Below are positions 12,501-24,500 of a stretch of 64,000 nt of DNA, in pieces (the first letter of the stretch is position 1; every line of letters begins with the position of its first letter). The stretch spans positions 8,784,847-8,848,846 of the forward strand of contig NC_133223.1 in NCBI RefSeq assembly GCF_040436345.1. The letters are read 5' to 3'. The stretch comes from Pagrus major. Its lineage: Eukaryota; Chordata; Actinopteri; Spariformes; Sparidae. The notes under the pieces were generated by a model that saw nothing but the letters and a program-made list of their open reading frames with translations, was not told the origin of the DNA and did not search any database. Both the position numbers and the translations under genes were made by a program.

Positions 12501-15500
12501 AGTATTTCTTGTGTACACATCCTGTGTCTTGTTTATTCTTTAACTGATCTAGTGTGTGCCATCAGATGACTGTGTGTGTCTACATGGATGTGTTCATGTG
12601 CTTGTCCACCTTATGTTCATTTTTAAACACAGACTCAGGCTGTAGATCTGATCAGTGTTAATAATAAAGTGTGTAGTGTAGAGAATATTACAAATGTGTA
12701 TCAACAGTATACACATGGTAACAGTTATATTTTGACACAGCTTGCACAAATTATATTTGAATATTTGTTTTTTAACTAGTGCAATTGTGCTTGTGATCAG
12801 GCTTACACTGAGGTGTTTACATGGTATCCATGTCTCCCTTTGAAAGCAGGTCCATTAACAGGCTCCCAGCGAGCATGACAGTCATTTTTTACGTCAGTTC
12901 CACAGAAGACTGTACAGTTCAGCGTGATCCCATAGCCTGGTAGAAAGAACAAGACATATATCATGAAAGACATTAAACTTCGAAGTGTGTGTCCATACTG
13001 AGAAGTCTCAAAGCAATTCATCGGGACACATTTGTTTTACTCTGTCCTGCTACGTGTGGAGAGAGTGACATTAGAGCCAGTCGGACTTAGCAGCACTGAA
13101 TTAAAACACTGACAACTGAGAACTGTTTTATCTGCAGTGAATCCACAATAACTGCAAAAAACAATATCTACAGGTTCTCATGCTTTGAGATCTGAATATA
13201 TAAAAAACAGAGCTCTGCTAGAGGTGACCCAAACTTTGTGGATTTAAATACTTTGACCAGAGTTTGAGTGATAAGTCACAATCTGACTCAGTGACAGGCA
13301 TTAACTATGACTAATAACTATGCAGAAATAGTTAATCTTCTCACTCATGGTCTGGTTTGCGTATGTATAGTGGGTCATACAGAGGCATCAGTATTAAATT
13401 GAGACTGTTTCATAACCTGTGTAAAACTATGCAATACGTTTAAATAGTCATGTCAGTGCAAACAGTTATCATGTGGTGATTTTGCCTCCTGTGGATATCT
13501 TTGCACTGTATTGAAAAGAGCAACAAAAATCTTGCTGTTATCAATTTAGAATCCTCCAGCGTCCTCTACACATTTGGTTGACTTCACTCAGTTGCTTCCT
13601 GTTATCTCAACATATTTTTACATCCACACTGATAAACCCATTCAGTGATAAAATGATTCAACCTGATCCTCCCTCTTGAACAAACCATATGTAACCTAGG
13701 TTATTATATGTAGTTTATAGAGTTACGTATTTCTTAAATACATCACCTGCAAGCTATTGCTAGGTGCTGCACTGGGGACGCTTCTTCTAATAACAAACCC
13801 CCATGGTTACTGCAGACAGTGCACACAGCTAACAGGCTGGCCACACTGGCTGGGTCTGCTCTAACCATCTTAGCTGTGCTTCTCATACTCAGTTTGTCAT
13901 CTAGAGATCAGAGTTTCGCCTATTTTTAACTGTAACACACGCCCAGTTCTCAGCAAAAATAGAGCTGAAAACAATCTGTAGACAGTGATATGGACATCAT
14001 ATCAGCGTTTCACTACAGTTTTAATGTCTGTGTGTGTAGAATATGTCACAGACATGAAGGGAATACACACAACAGGAGAGGGCCAGTTTCTTTCAAGTTA
14101 CTGTGCCAGACAAGTTTACAACAGGAGAAACTCCGGCGGACGTTGTCTCCAATTAAAGTGGATTGTGCTGGAAATTTAGAGGCTCGAGATTGAAAGGAAA
14201 ACCAGAAAACATTGTCCTCCATAAAGTACAATCCTGTTTCACCCAAATCAGTGAATGAAGTTAGTGAGTACACATTAGTGCTTTTGTACATTAATCAGTG
14301 AGGCCTAGTCTCCAAAAACACTCCAGCAGTGTCTTCCTGACATGAAATCTGAGCTCTGTGCCACTTGCTCACCACTTCAAGTTGCAGTATAATGGCTGTT
14401 TTTTCATATAAAATTGCAAAGACATGGATTTTCAAGAGCTACACAGACAACACTCAGAGTTAATTACTGTAGCTCTTTGACCAAGTTACTATGTGGCCTT
14501 AGACTCACTCTGCCAATGTTTAGAGTAAGTAAATAGATTAATGCAATTTAATTTCATCCAGTTAAATAAAGAGAGGTTTAATTTGTATTTGCCAACACGG
14601 AGGAAAGACTGGAAGTTATTGCCCAGCTTGATTCCAGAGAACTCATTATTTACAAACTGCTAGTTTGTAAATAATGAATCAAGGGCGTGATATCTTTAGC
14701 AGTCAAATTGCTAGTCCCTCGAGTTTGAGTAAAACCGCATGACTTTGCTTCCAGCTACTATGCTGCATACAGATGGAACCAACTTCCAGATGATCTCAAA
14801 TTGAGCTCAATCCTTCATCCAAATTAAAAACTGCCGCTCTCTCTTGCCTTGGACTGAGTAGTTCCTCCACCACAGTTTTACTTCTTTTAATGCATCTGGA
14901 GGAACTTATCACTGCACTGTAACAACACACAACTTGTCTATTTTATTGGTATTCTATTTCATTTTTAAATCTCATTTTATTCTCAGACTCAACACATATA
15001 CAACAGTTCACAGGGATCTCACTGAGAAGCACTTAGACATTATTTATCGAGGTTTGGGTGGTTTAGTTGAGACGGATGTGTTGTATGACAAAACTGTGCT
15101 TTTATCAGTTTCACAATATATATTATATGTTTTCCTACCTTCATCAGCAAAGCGCTCCTTTTCAGCAGGAGAGATGATCTCTGGTGTACGGTGATGACTT
15201 GGAGCTGTAGGAAAGCACAAATAAAACACAACAATGAATGCTTCTTTCCATTCTTTTCTATAAGACTCTTGACAATATTCACGTTCTGCTTTTATAACCT
15301 TAAGTAATAATTATTTTTTATCCACTACATGAAAAAATGATCAACTCTTGACAATTTCTGTAACTCAGGGTGATCTTAGCACAATGGACACCAATGACCA
15401 TGAAATCTGAAACTACAGCGCTGTGATGTCACAGTGTTCTGAACAATGATGACATCACCTGCGGATAAGATCTGTGTGTAATAAGATCATTCAAGTCACT

Positions 15501-18500
15501 CCCCTGGTGTGTACACCAAGAAAGTTTTACAGCTTCCAGGTTTACTTCCTGTTTATGTGGCTCACTGAAGTACAGTAGTGTTTCTCCCGCTGGCTGCGCC
15601 CACGAGTCCCCAGCCAGCAAATTGACTTTATATTGTAATAACTGTAGCGGTAGACTACACTACCCATAAGTCTATGCATTGGTGTATGCATTAGGTTTCG
15701 GTTTCACTAATTAAAGGAGTTGACCTGAGATTACTTCGGCGTCCAGTCTCTTCATTATACATGGTGTCAGAACGTGGCAAAGAACGCAAATCTCCGCGAT
15801 ATACTTATGACCATAGTCGCATGTGGACACGGCGATAGTGTGATTACCTGCAGAGAACAGCGGTGAACTTTGCATACTCTCGAAGGCGGGGAGAGAGCCA
15901 GTGAAGCTGCACGAGCCGGTGAGAGGGAATCAGCACACACGCAAGGAGTAAGAAAAGTCTCCAACAGTACGTAACACAACGAGAAAAGAAAGACGTCATG
16001 GCAGTTTCAGTACAAATAACACAGCCCGAACCGTTCAACTTTTCAAGTCCGTCTGACTGGCCGAGATGGGTCCGAAGATTTGAAAGATTCCATTAGGGAT
16101 GTAACGGTATGAAAATTTCACACCGCGGTAATAGTGATCAAAATTATCACGGTTATCGGTATACCGCGGTATTTTTAAAATGTCTTCAAAATGTTGAAAA
16201 AAACACTGATACACTGACAAATTGAAATAATTTCACCAAGATTTATATTTAAATAGATTTATTATATATTAAAATAGTCCAAATCCAAAACCTTAACAAA
16301 ACACTGCAAAATCAACATTAAATAAGTATAAAAGATGTATCAAAAAGTGTGCAAAATAAACCTTAAATACAGTAAATAAAAGACGTATCAAAACTGTGCA
16401 AAATAAACATTAGATATAGTAAAAAAAAAAATGTATCAAAACTGCAACATTAATAATTAGTACAGTAGAAAAACAGATCAAAAAAAGTGCAGGTTTAATT
16501 TCACATTAAGTAAACTTGTAATTCAAATGAAAGCAACAGTCATGATAACATATTGCCCCAATAACAACAAAAGTGTTACTTATGTTAAAATAACACAAAA
16601 TATGTAAACAAGCACACAGCACAGCACAGTGGGTGTGCTTGTTCTCTCCCTCCCATATCTCCTCAGACGGATGCACGCATCTCTGTTTACTTCAGATTAA
16701 AGTGTAAAAATGTCAGCATATTAACTTTTTCTGGTTTAAGGAGGGATCTGTTGGGGGAGACAATGTGTCCGCTGGCACTGAACAGTCTCTCTGATGGCAC
16801 ACTGGTCGCTGGGATGCACAAAAGCTTTCTGGCAATCCTGGCAAGATAAGGCAGCTCTGATGCATGGCCCCTCCACCACACCAGTGGATCGTCTTCTGCT
16901 GGAATAGATTGCAGAGAGAGGTAGATCTTGATCTCTTCTCTCACTCTATTTTCTGGGGTGGTTGGAGTGTTGTCCTCTTCACCTCTCTTCTGTCTAGTTG
17001 AGGAGATCTTTTTCAACAACCCAGCCAAGCCTTTCCCCTCTGATGCCACTGGGGGGGTCGCTGCTGCTTTGTGGTTCCTCTCCAGTGTGTGCAGGTGTCA
17101 GCTTTAAAGCTTCCTGGACACAGCTGTCAACAATTGCTGGCTCAGGCTCATCCAAAAAGCTAATTTTGAAGCGGGGATCAATGAAGCAAGCCATTTTCAT
17201 GACATTCTTTGCCCTCTCTGTGTACCTGCTGTTAAGGTCTTCTCTCATGACCCTTTTCATCTCCTTAGTCAAGGATGAGTTGTCATTATTTTCCACCAGT
17301 ACCCCACAGGTGATGTGGTCCAGGACAGGCTTGACGGCTGACAGTGTCACTCGTGTCTCTGAGGCAAGTGCATCCGTAAACTTGCTCAGTGGCTCAAAGA
17401 GCTGACACACTTGCTCCATGACACTTATGTCAGCATCCTTGGGCATCAGATGCCATACTCCCCTTTCTCCAGCCAGTGTAGCACAGATTGGTTGCTGTTG
17501 GCTGAGGAATCGCTCAATCATTTTGTAGGTAGATCCCCACCTGGTGACCACATCATGGATCAGAGCTTTCTGTGGCATGTTAAGGGCAGCTTGCTTTTCT
17601 TTCAGAGCCCTCCTTCTCTTCCAGCTCCGTGAAAAGCCTTGGACCAGATGACGGCAGGCCCGAACTGCTGTGTCCACTCTTTGAATTTTCAGAGCCTTTG
17701 AGATGGCCAGGTTCAAATTATGGCCAAAGCACCCAAGCCACAGTTCTGGGAAGTCCTCAAAAGCCTTTATAATGTTGGTTGCATTGTCTGTGGTTATGGA
17801 GACCAGGTCTGTCTTTTTTATTGCCCATTCCTCCAGCATGTTCGCAAAAAACTCTCTGATGTTTTGAGCTGAGTGATCATCCGGGAAGAACTGGGTTTCC
17901 AAGCACTGAGCCTCAAGCTGCCAGTCCGGGGTGAGGTAATGAATGGTGAAGCTGATGTATGGTAGACCAGCTCCACTTTCACTTGTCCACAGGTCAGTTG
18001 TTGCAGCAAAAAAATTCCCCTGAGTTAAACTTTTGCATACATCAGCTTTAACCTGATTGTAGAGTTTGGGGATTTCAGTCTTGGAAAAGAAAATCCGTGA
18101 CGGAACTTTGTAGTGAGGCACAGCAGTTTTCATGAGCCTCAAAAAGCCAGGCCTCTCCACAATTTGGAATGGCATCATATCCTTAGCAATGAAGAAAGAA
18201 ATGGCTGCATCTAGGTCATTGGCTTTTTGTGATGAGGGCGCGTAAGCAGCCTGTTTTTGAAGCGTGTCCTTTAATGTCTGCGTTACGGAAGAAGAATGTG
18301 ATGTACTGGCAGTAGCACTGGATTGGCCAGCAGACCCTCTCTGTGAAAAAAATGAATAGAAAATGTCTATTCTACAAATAATCCACGAGTATTATATATT
18401 TCTGATATTACTTATATTTATATTGGCTGTCTGTCTCTGTCTGCTTGCTCGTCTGTTGTCAATGGACTCGGTCAATCTGATTGGTCAAATGGCTGCTGAG

Positions 18501-21500
18501 CCACAGGTAGACGCTGCTCCGGTGAACGGAGCTCAGATGAAAGTCAGTCATCTCAGTCAGTTTGCATTCACTAACTCAGTCCACCCAGTACGTGTTTGTC
18601 TCAAATCCTCCTCACTGCAGCTCTGCATCAATATTTGGGGAATTATTAGGTCGACTTTAAAAAGTGAAATCTACAATTAATAAGCGGTTCAGATAACGTG
18701 AAAAAACACGGATCAACTTCGTTCAGTTATACCACTATCTGGTCAGTTTACATTAGTGACAGCAAATTAGACAGAGAAAACTCGACATACACACATCATT
18801 CACCTGAGCTTAAGGTTAACTTACCTTGCATTCGCTGAACTGTTGAGGGTGATGGTCGCGCAAATGAGTAAATAAATTGGACGTGTTGCCGCCCCTCGCA
18901 ACCACTTTTTTCTTGGGATAAACGACAGAAAATTATCCGAAAAGCTGCAAATGGACTCTGAATTGACACTTGCAAAGGCAATACTAAAAGTGAGACAGAG
19001 TGAGACTGTTAAGAAACAACAGAGAATCCTACACTGTGCAGCGGGAGTTGACTCCAAAACAAATGTGGACGCCATTAAAACAATGACAAGATGAAAAAAG
19101 TTCCAATATACAGGGAAACAGAGAAACAAAGACCAAAAGTTTGATGCACCAAGTGAAAAAGAATGCGGCTGATGTGGAAAAGGACGAAAACATGCATGGA
19201 AAGATTGCCCTGCCAAAGACATGGAATGTCGAAAGTGTCACAAAAAAGGACATTTTGCGGTGGCCTGTCGCAACGGTCAAGCAGTATACACAGTCACAGA
19301 AGTGCTGTCGGACAGTGATTCTCAGGACTATGCATTCTTAGGTGAAATGTCTACACAAACCACCAAGCCATGGATTGAAAAAGTCACTCTGAAAGGAAAC
19401 GCCGTCAATTTCAAAATAGACACAGGCGCGGATGTGACTTCAATACCAGAGAGCGTATTCAACCCAGAGCGAGATGGTAAGCTAGACAAACCGCTGAAAA
19501 GACTAGTTGGTCCAGGACAGAATTTGCTGGACGTTAAAGGCTGCTTCCAGAGCAAAATGTGTGCAAAGGGCCTATCCACAGATCAACATGTGTATGTTGT
19601 GGCAGGACTGACACAACCACTTTTGGGCCTGCCAGCTAAAGAGGCCATGGGGCTAGTGCACAGAGTCAAAGAGGTGACACATACAGATACAGACTTTAAG
19701 GCACTTTACCCATCAGTGTTTTAAGGGCTAGGCAAGCTAAAAGAACCATACCACATAGAGCTGGAACAAGGGGCGGTACCCTATGCACTGTCAACACCTT
19801 GAAGAGTACCTCTACCTCTCAGAGACAAGGTGCGTGAAGAGCTAGAGAGAATGGAAAGTATGGGTGTCATATCAAAAGTGACTGAGCCGACAGCCTGGTG
19901 TTCCAGGATGGTAGTTGTGCCAAAACCGATGAAAGACAAACTGAGAATCTGTGTGGATCTCACACCATTGAATGCAGTGGTGAAGAGAGAGCGTCACATT
20001 TTGCCTGCTGTTGACCAAACACTGGCAATGATGTCAGATGCCAAAGTTTTCACGAAGTTAGATGCGCGATCAGGATTTTGGCAAATTCCTTTAACTCCAG
20101 AATCACGACCCCTAACAACCTTCATCACTCCATCCGGGAGATATTTCTTCAACAGACTCCCGTTTGGAATTGCATCCGCTCCGGAACATTTCCAAGGAAG
20201 GATGTCACAGATGTTTGAGAGTTTCGAGGGCGTATTATGCCATGCGGATGATGTGTTAGTGTATGGACGAAACAGACAGGAACATGATCAAAGACTGCAC
20301 TGCGTACTGCAGAAAATGCAGGAAGGGTACCGCGTATTGCAGAAGATGCAGGAAGGGTGACTTACACTTAATGAGAAGTGTGAGTTCACACAGGAGCACA
20401 TCACGTTCGTCGGGCACAAGGTGTCTTCAACAGGAATTGAGCCAGATCCAAACAAAGTGCAAGCTATCCTACAGATGCCTGAGCCTACATGTGTGGAGGA
20501 CGTGAGGCGCCTTATGGGCATGGCAAACTACCTGTCAAAGTTTGTACCTCAGATGGCAACCATCACCATGCCACTAAAAGACCTACTGAGAGAGAAAAAT
20601 TAGTGGGTCTGGGGAGAACCGCAGCAAACTGCTTTTGAAAAGCTGAAAAGTGGACTGAGCTCACCAAAAGCGCTTACTCAGTACTCAAATATAGCAGAGG
20701 CAAAAGTGGCCGTGGATGCATCACCATACGGAATAGGTGCCATTCTCACACAGGAGCAAGCGGATAACTCCTGGCAACATGTCACATATATTTCAAGAGG
20801 ACTGACAGACAGAAAAGCTCTATGCGCAAATCGAAAAGGAGGCGCTGGCAGTAACGCTAGCGTGTGAAAGACTAACATCTTACCTGCAAGGGCTGCACTT
20901 CACTCTTCAGACTGACCATAAGCCCTTGGTCCCTCTGTTGAGCACCAGAGGTTTAGATGACCTCTCTCCCAGAGTTTTAAGATTTCGACTGAGACTCCTC
21001 AGGTATGATTATGACATTGTTCACGTGCCAGGCAAAAACCTCATCACTGCCGATACATTGTCCAGAGCTCCACTGAGTGACACTCCATCTGCTGATGACC
21101 TACAGCTTGAAAAAGAGGTCCAGGTGTTTGTGGATGCTGTTGTGTCTTCACTCCCTGCTACGGACACAAGGCTGGCAGAAATTAAGCAAGCACAACGAAC
21201 TGATGAGACGCGCAAAACGGTAGCACGCTACTGTCAAACAGCATGGCCACAGAGACACAGATTGAGTTCAGGGATTGCAGGGATTCCTACTGGCAAGTCA
21301 GAGCAGAGCTCTATCTTGCTGGATACCTTCTGATGAAAGGGGAGAGAATAGTCATCCCTCAGACACTCAGAGGGGAAATAATGCACAAACTCTGTGAAGG
21401 TCACCAAGGGATCTCCAAATGTCGTGCCAGAGCTCAAGCATCTGTATGGTGGCCAGGTATCTCTGAACAAATTCGAGAGACAGTAGACAGATGTGGAATG

Positions 21501-24500
21501 TGTCAGAGATACAGAACACAGTACAGAGAGCCCCTCATACAGTCCCAAGTCCCCGACAGGCCCTGGCAAAAGGTCGGAATGGACCTGTTTGAGTGGGCAA
21601 ACAAGACCTACCTGCTCATCATCGACTACTTCTCGTGATACATAGAGGTGGCTGAGCTCAGGGTCACATCATCTGAGGCTACTGTTCGTGCTGTGAAGGA
21701 GGCTTTTGCACATCATGGATATCCAGAGACTGTTGTATCCGACAATGGGCCACAGTTCTCTTCAGAGACATTCAGAACATTTGCAAAAGAGAGCTGCTTC
21801 ACACACGTCACAAGCAGCCCTCGCCACCCACAAGCTAATGCCGAGGCTGAATGTGCAGTGCAGACAGTCAAGTGTCTGTGGAAAAAAGACACTGACCAAA
21901 CCAGAGCACTTTTAGCATACAGAGCCACACCGTTAGAACATGGATACTCACCTGCGCAGTTACTAATGGGAAGAAACCTGCACACATCCCTACCTCAGTC
22001 TTCAAGTCAGCTCACACCAAAATGGCCTGACTTAGAGGCTTTTCGCAGGAAGGATGAGGAAGGGAGGCATAAGCAAGCAACACACTACAATCTTCGCCAC
22101 CAGTCCAGAACACTTCAAGAGCTCACCTCAGGACAGAATGTGTGGATCACCACAGAGAAAGCTCCTGGGACTGTTCTAGGGACTGCGAACATGCCAAGGT
22201 CATACTTGGTAGAAACTGACAAGGGCATTCTAAGGAGAAACAGAATCCACCTGAGAGCCACTGGGAAGTCCTTTGAAACCACCACCAAGTCAGGCAGAGT
22301 TCCCAAGGCTCCTGAGAGACTTGACTTATAAATGGAAAAAATAAATAAAAATGAATGTAAAAGAATGTTGATGTTTCAGTTTACTACTCTTCTTAATTGG
22401 TAAAAAAAAAAAGAGTTCCAGAGAAATTTGTTGTGATAAAAAGGTGATCAGAAAAGAGTTGACAATGATTTGATAAAAGAAAAGGTTTGAAAAAAGTTTA
22501 ATGTTCTGATAAAAGAATACAGACTTGTTCTGGAAAAAAAAGATGTTGCTTAGCTAAAAGGAGGAGCTGTAGTGGTAGACTACACTTCCCATAAGTCTAT
22601 GCATTGGTGTATGCATTAGGTTTCGGTTTCACTAAGTAAAGGAGTTGACGTGAGATTACTTCGGTGTCCAGTCTCTTCATTATACAATAACCTCACAGAT
22701 TTTCTCCGCTTGAGGAAAGTTTTACAAATGTAAAGTCTGTAAGAATCAAAACTTCATAATAAAAAGAGTTGTGATTGACCTTACTTGCAGTGCCAGGTGC
22801 CTTGTTTACAGGTGGCCTGTGGGGAAAATGCTTTTTGAAATGCAGGTGATTTTTTTTTTTGCTGTAATAGCCACCAAATCCCTAACTGCTTGGAGCTCTG
22901 ACTATGTGGCAGCTTCATCCCTCTGATATCTAACTAATCCACAGACCTGTGTCTTTATTGTTGGCCTCTGTGTGTAATGAGGAATTACAACATAGTGTAA
23001 AATTGATTTTTTTCCACTAAGTGATTAATAAAGTGCTTTCTTCTTCTTATTGAATCCCCATTGTCACTGACCGAAGCAGTGGGTTATAGCAGTGGAGCTC
23101 CCCTGAGTGGTGAGCACTGTTGTCAGCTCAGCTATGATTCACTGTACATCACTTTCTAAGCTATGAACCTCATTAACAGCTTGAACCAGCAACAGACTGA
23201 ACATACCAACAAACTGAAGTCTGAATCAGCACCGAACATCACAGTATACATCCTGGATTCTTTTGTTTTGAACACAATTTTCCAAACCTTACCTTTTACA
23301 TACCTTTATAAGCTAAGGTGTTTTGAGCTCATTACAATTTATTGTGTTGGTGTTACAAGTTAATAAAATGTTATCATACTGTTTTGAAAATCAACAAAAA
23401 GTTCATTTTTTACTTGCTGGTTGTTCCACACATTCACAATCATCACTGCTTTGCTGACAGCGTAATTAACAAGTGTCTAGCTCAGTGTGTGACTTGTACT
23501 TCACGTATCACATGCTAAAAACTAGTTGACTAATGGCCCTAAATGAAGACTACTGCAGCCCAACTGTCACTTGTGGCAAAAATAATGAGGACCCAAATAC
23601 AAGACATTCAGGAGGCACAAAGAGCAAGCTTTAATAACAAGCAGAAATCCTCAAATAATAGCATCCATAAAACAACAAACACAAGAAGTACAAATTCCAG
23701 AAGACAAAGTAGACAAACACAAAAGCTAAAACAAAGCACAAATCAGAAAAAACACAAGGCATAAACCGAGAAACAAAAACACAGAAACATACTATGAGGA
23801 GACACATGAAGACACGGGAACAGGCTCAGGAAAACACAACAGACCAACTGACAAAGACAGCAGGGAGCACAGACTATATACACGAGGGCTGACTGACAAA
23901 CAAGACACAGGTGAACACAGATGAAGGGCGGGAATCACACAAAAGGAGGAAATGAAAAGCACACGACACATGAGGGCAGAACTTCAAAATAAAACAGGAA
24001 ATAAGAGAACCACAAACTGAAACATGACAGCAGCAGCGCTAAAGCCTACAATGCGAGCGTAAAAATGTATATAATAAGCCTACAGGCATACCCAGATCTT
24101 TAAATGCCTTGATAACCTTCTTGTCATGAATTATGTTAGTGTCCTGTATTGTAAGTAAGTAAGAATAAGCATTAGCTAGTAGCATGAACCAACCACCAGG
24201 AAACACATGATTTTGGTTTATACACCATCAGTTAACAGTTAAATGATGGTGTTCTGCTGTTATCCTTGTTATCCCCTCTTCCAAACCTAAAGGCTTGGAA
24301 AAAAACCTGAAGACATTCCCTCACTTTCAAGTTTTAGCATCCTGGAGCCTGACGACTTGTACATCTGTCGATTGTGTTCCCAGGTACAAATACAAGTGTA
24401 GATGCCTTCGTCTTCTTTGACAGTATTTTCAATCCAGAAGGGATCATCATTCTGACCTTGAAGAAGCTTGAAGTCCTGCGGAGACAAGACAAGAGGAGAC

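Larger units (their letters stand above)
16094..18912 (-). mobile_element. hAT-Ac (ZBED-type) DNA transposon nested in Gypsy gag
   Basis: Starts on the plus strand with TAGGGATGTAACGGTATG, a hAT-Ac type terminus, inserted into gag codon ~33. The transposase lies on the minus strand. The expected matching right terminus (ending in CGTTACATCCCTA) is not found; the BED exon runs straight into gag near 18,910. The right end was therefore deleted together with part of gag. About 430 bp at the left end is AT-rich, non-coding tail. Confidence 0.85.
15638..22691 (+). mobile_element. Ty3/Gypsy LTR retrotransposon, inactivated, with nested hAT
   Basis: Complete boundaries are visible: 119-bp LTRs at 15,643-15,761 and 22,568-22,686, beginning TGTAG and ending TATACA. 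A 5-bp target duplication ATAAC flanks both sides (15,638-15,642 and 22,687-22,691). A polypurine run (AAAAGGAGGAGC) precedes the 3' LTR, and TGGTGTCAGAACGTGG follows the 5' LTR at the primer-binding position. The inner region holds gag pieces, zinc knuckles, aspartic protease, reverse transcriptase, RNase H and integrase in Ty3/Gypsy order. Several stops and frameshifts and a hAT insertion in gag inactivate it. The LTRs differ at about 5 of 119 positions. It sits antisense in a gene A intron. Confidence 0.92.

Noticed and set aside
16998-17405. 135-codon plus-strand frame
   Set aside because: Reverse-strand shadow of the hAT transposase.
18363-18680. 105-codon plus-strand frame with a hydrophobic start
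   Set aside because: It lies entirely within the intron of the nested hAT transposon on the opposite strand and has no family features.
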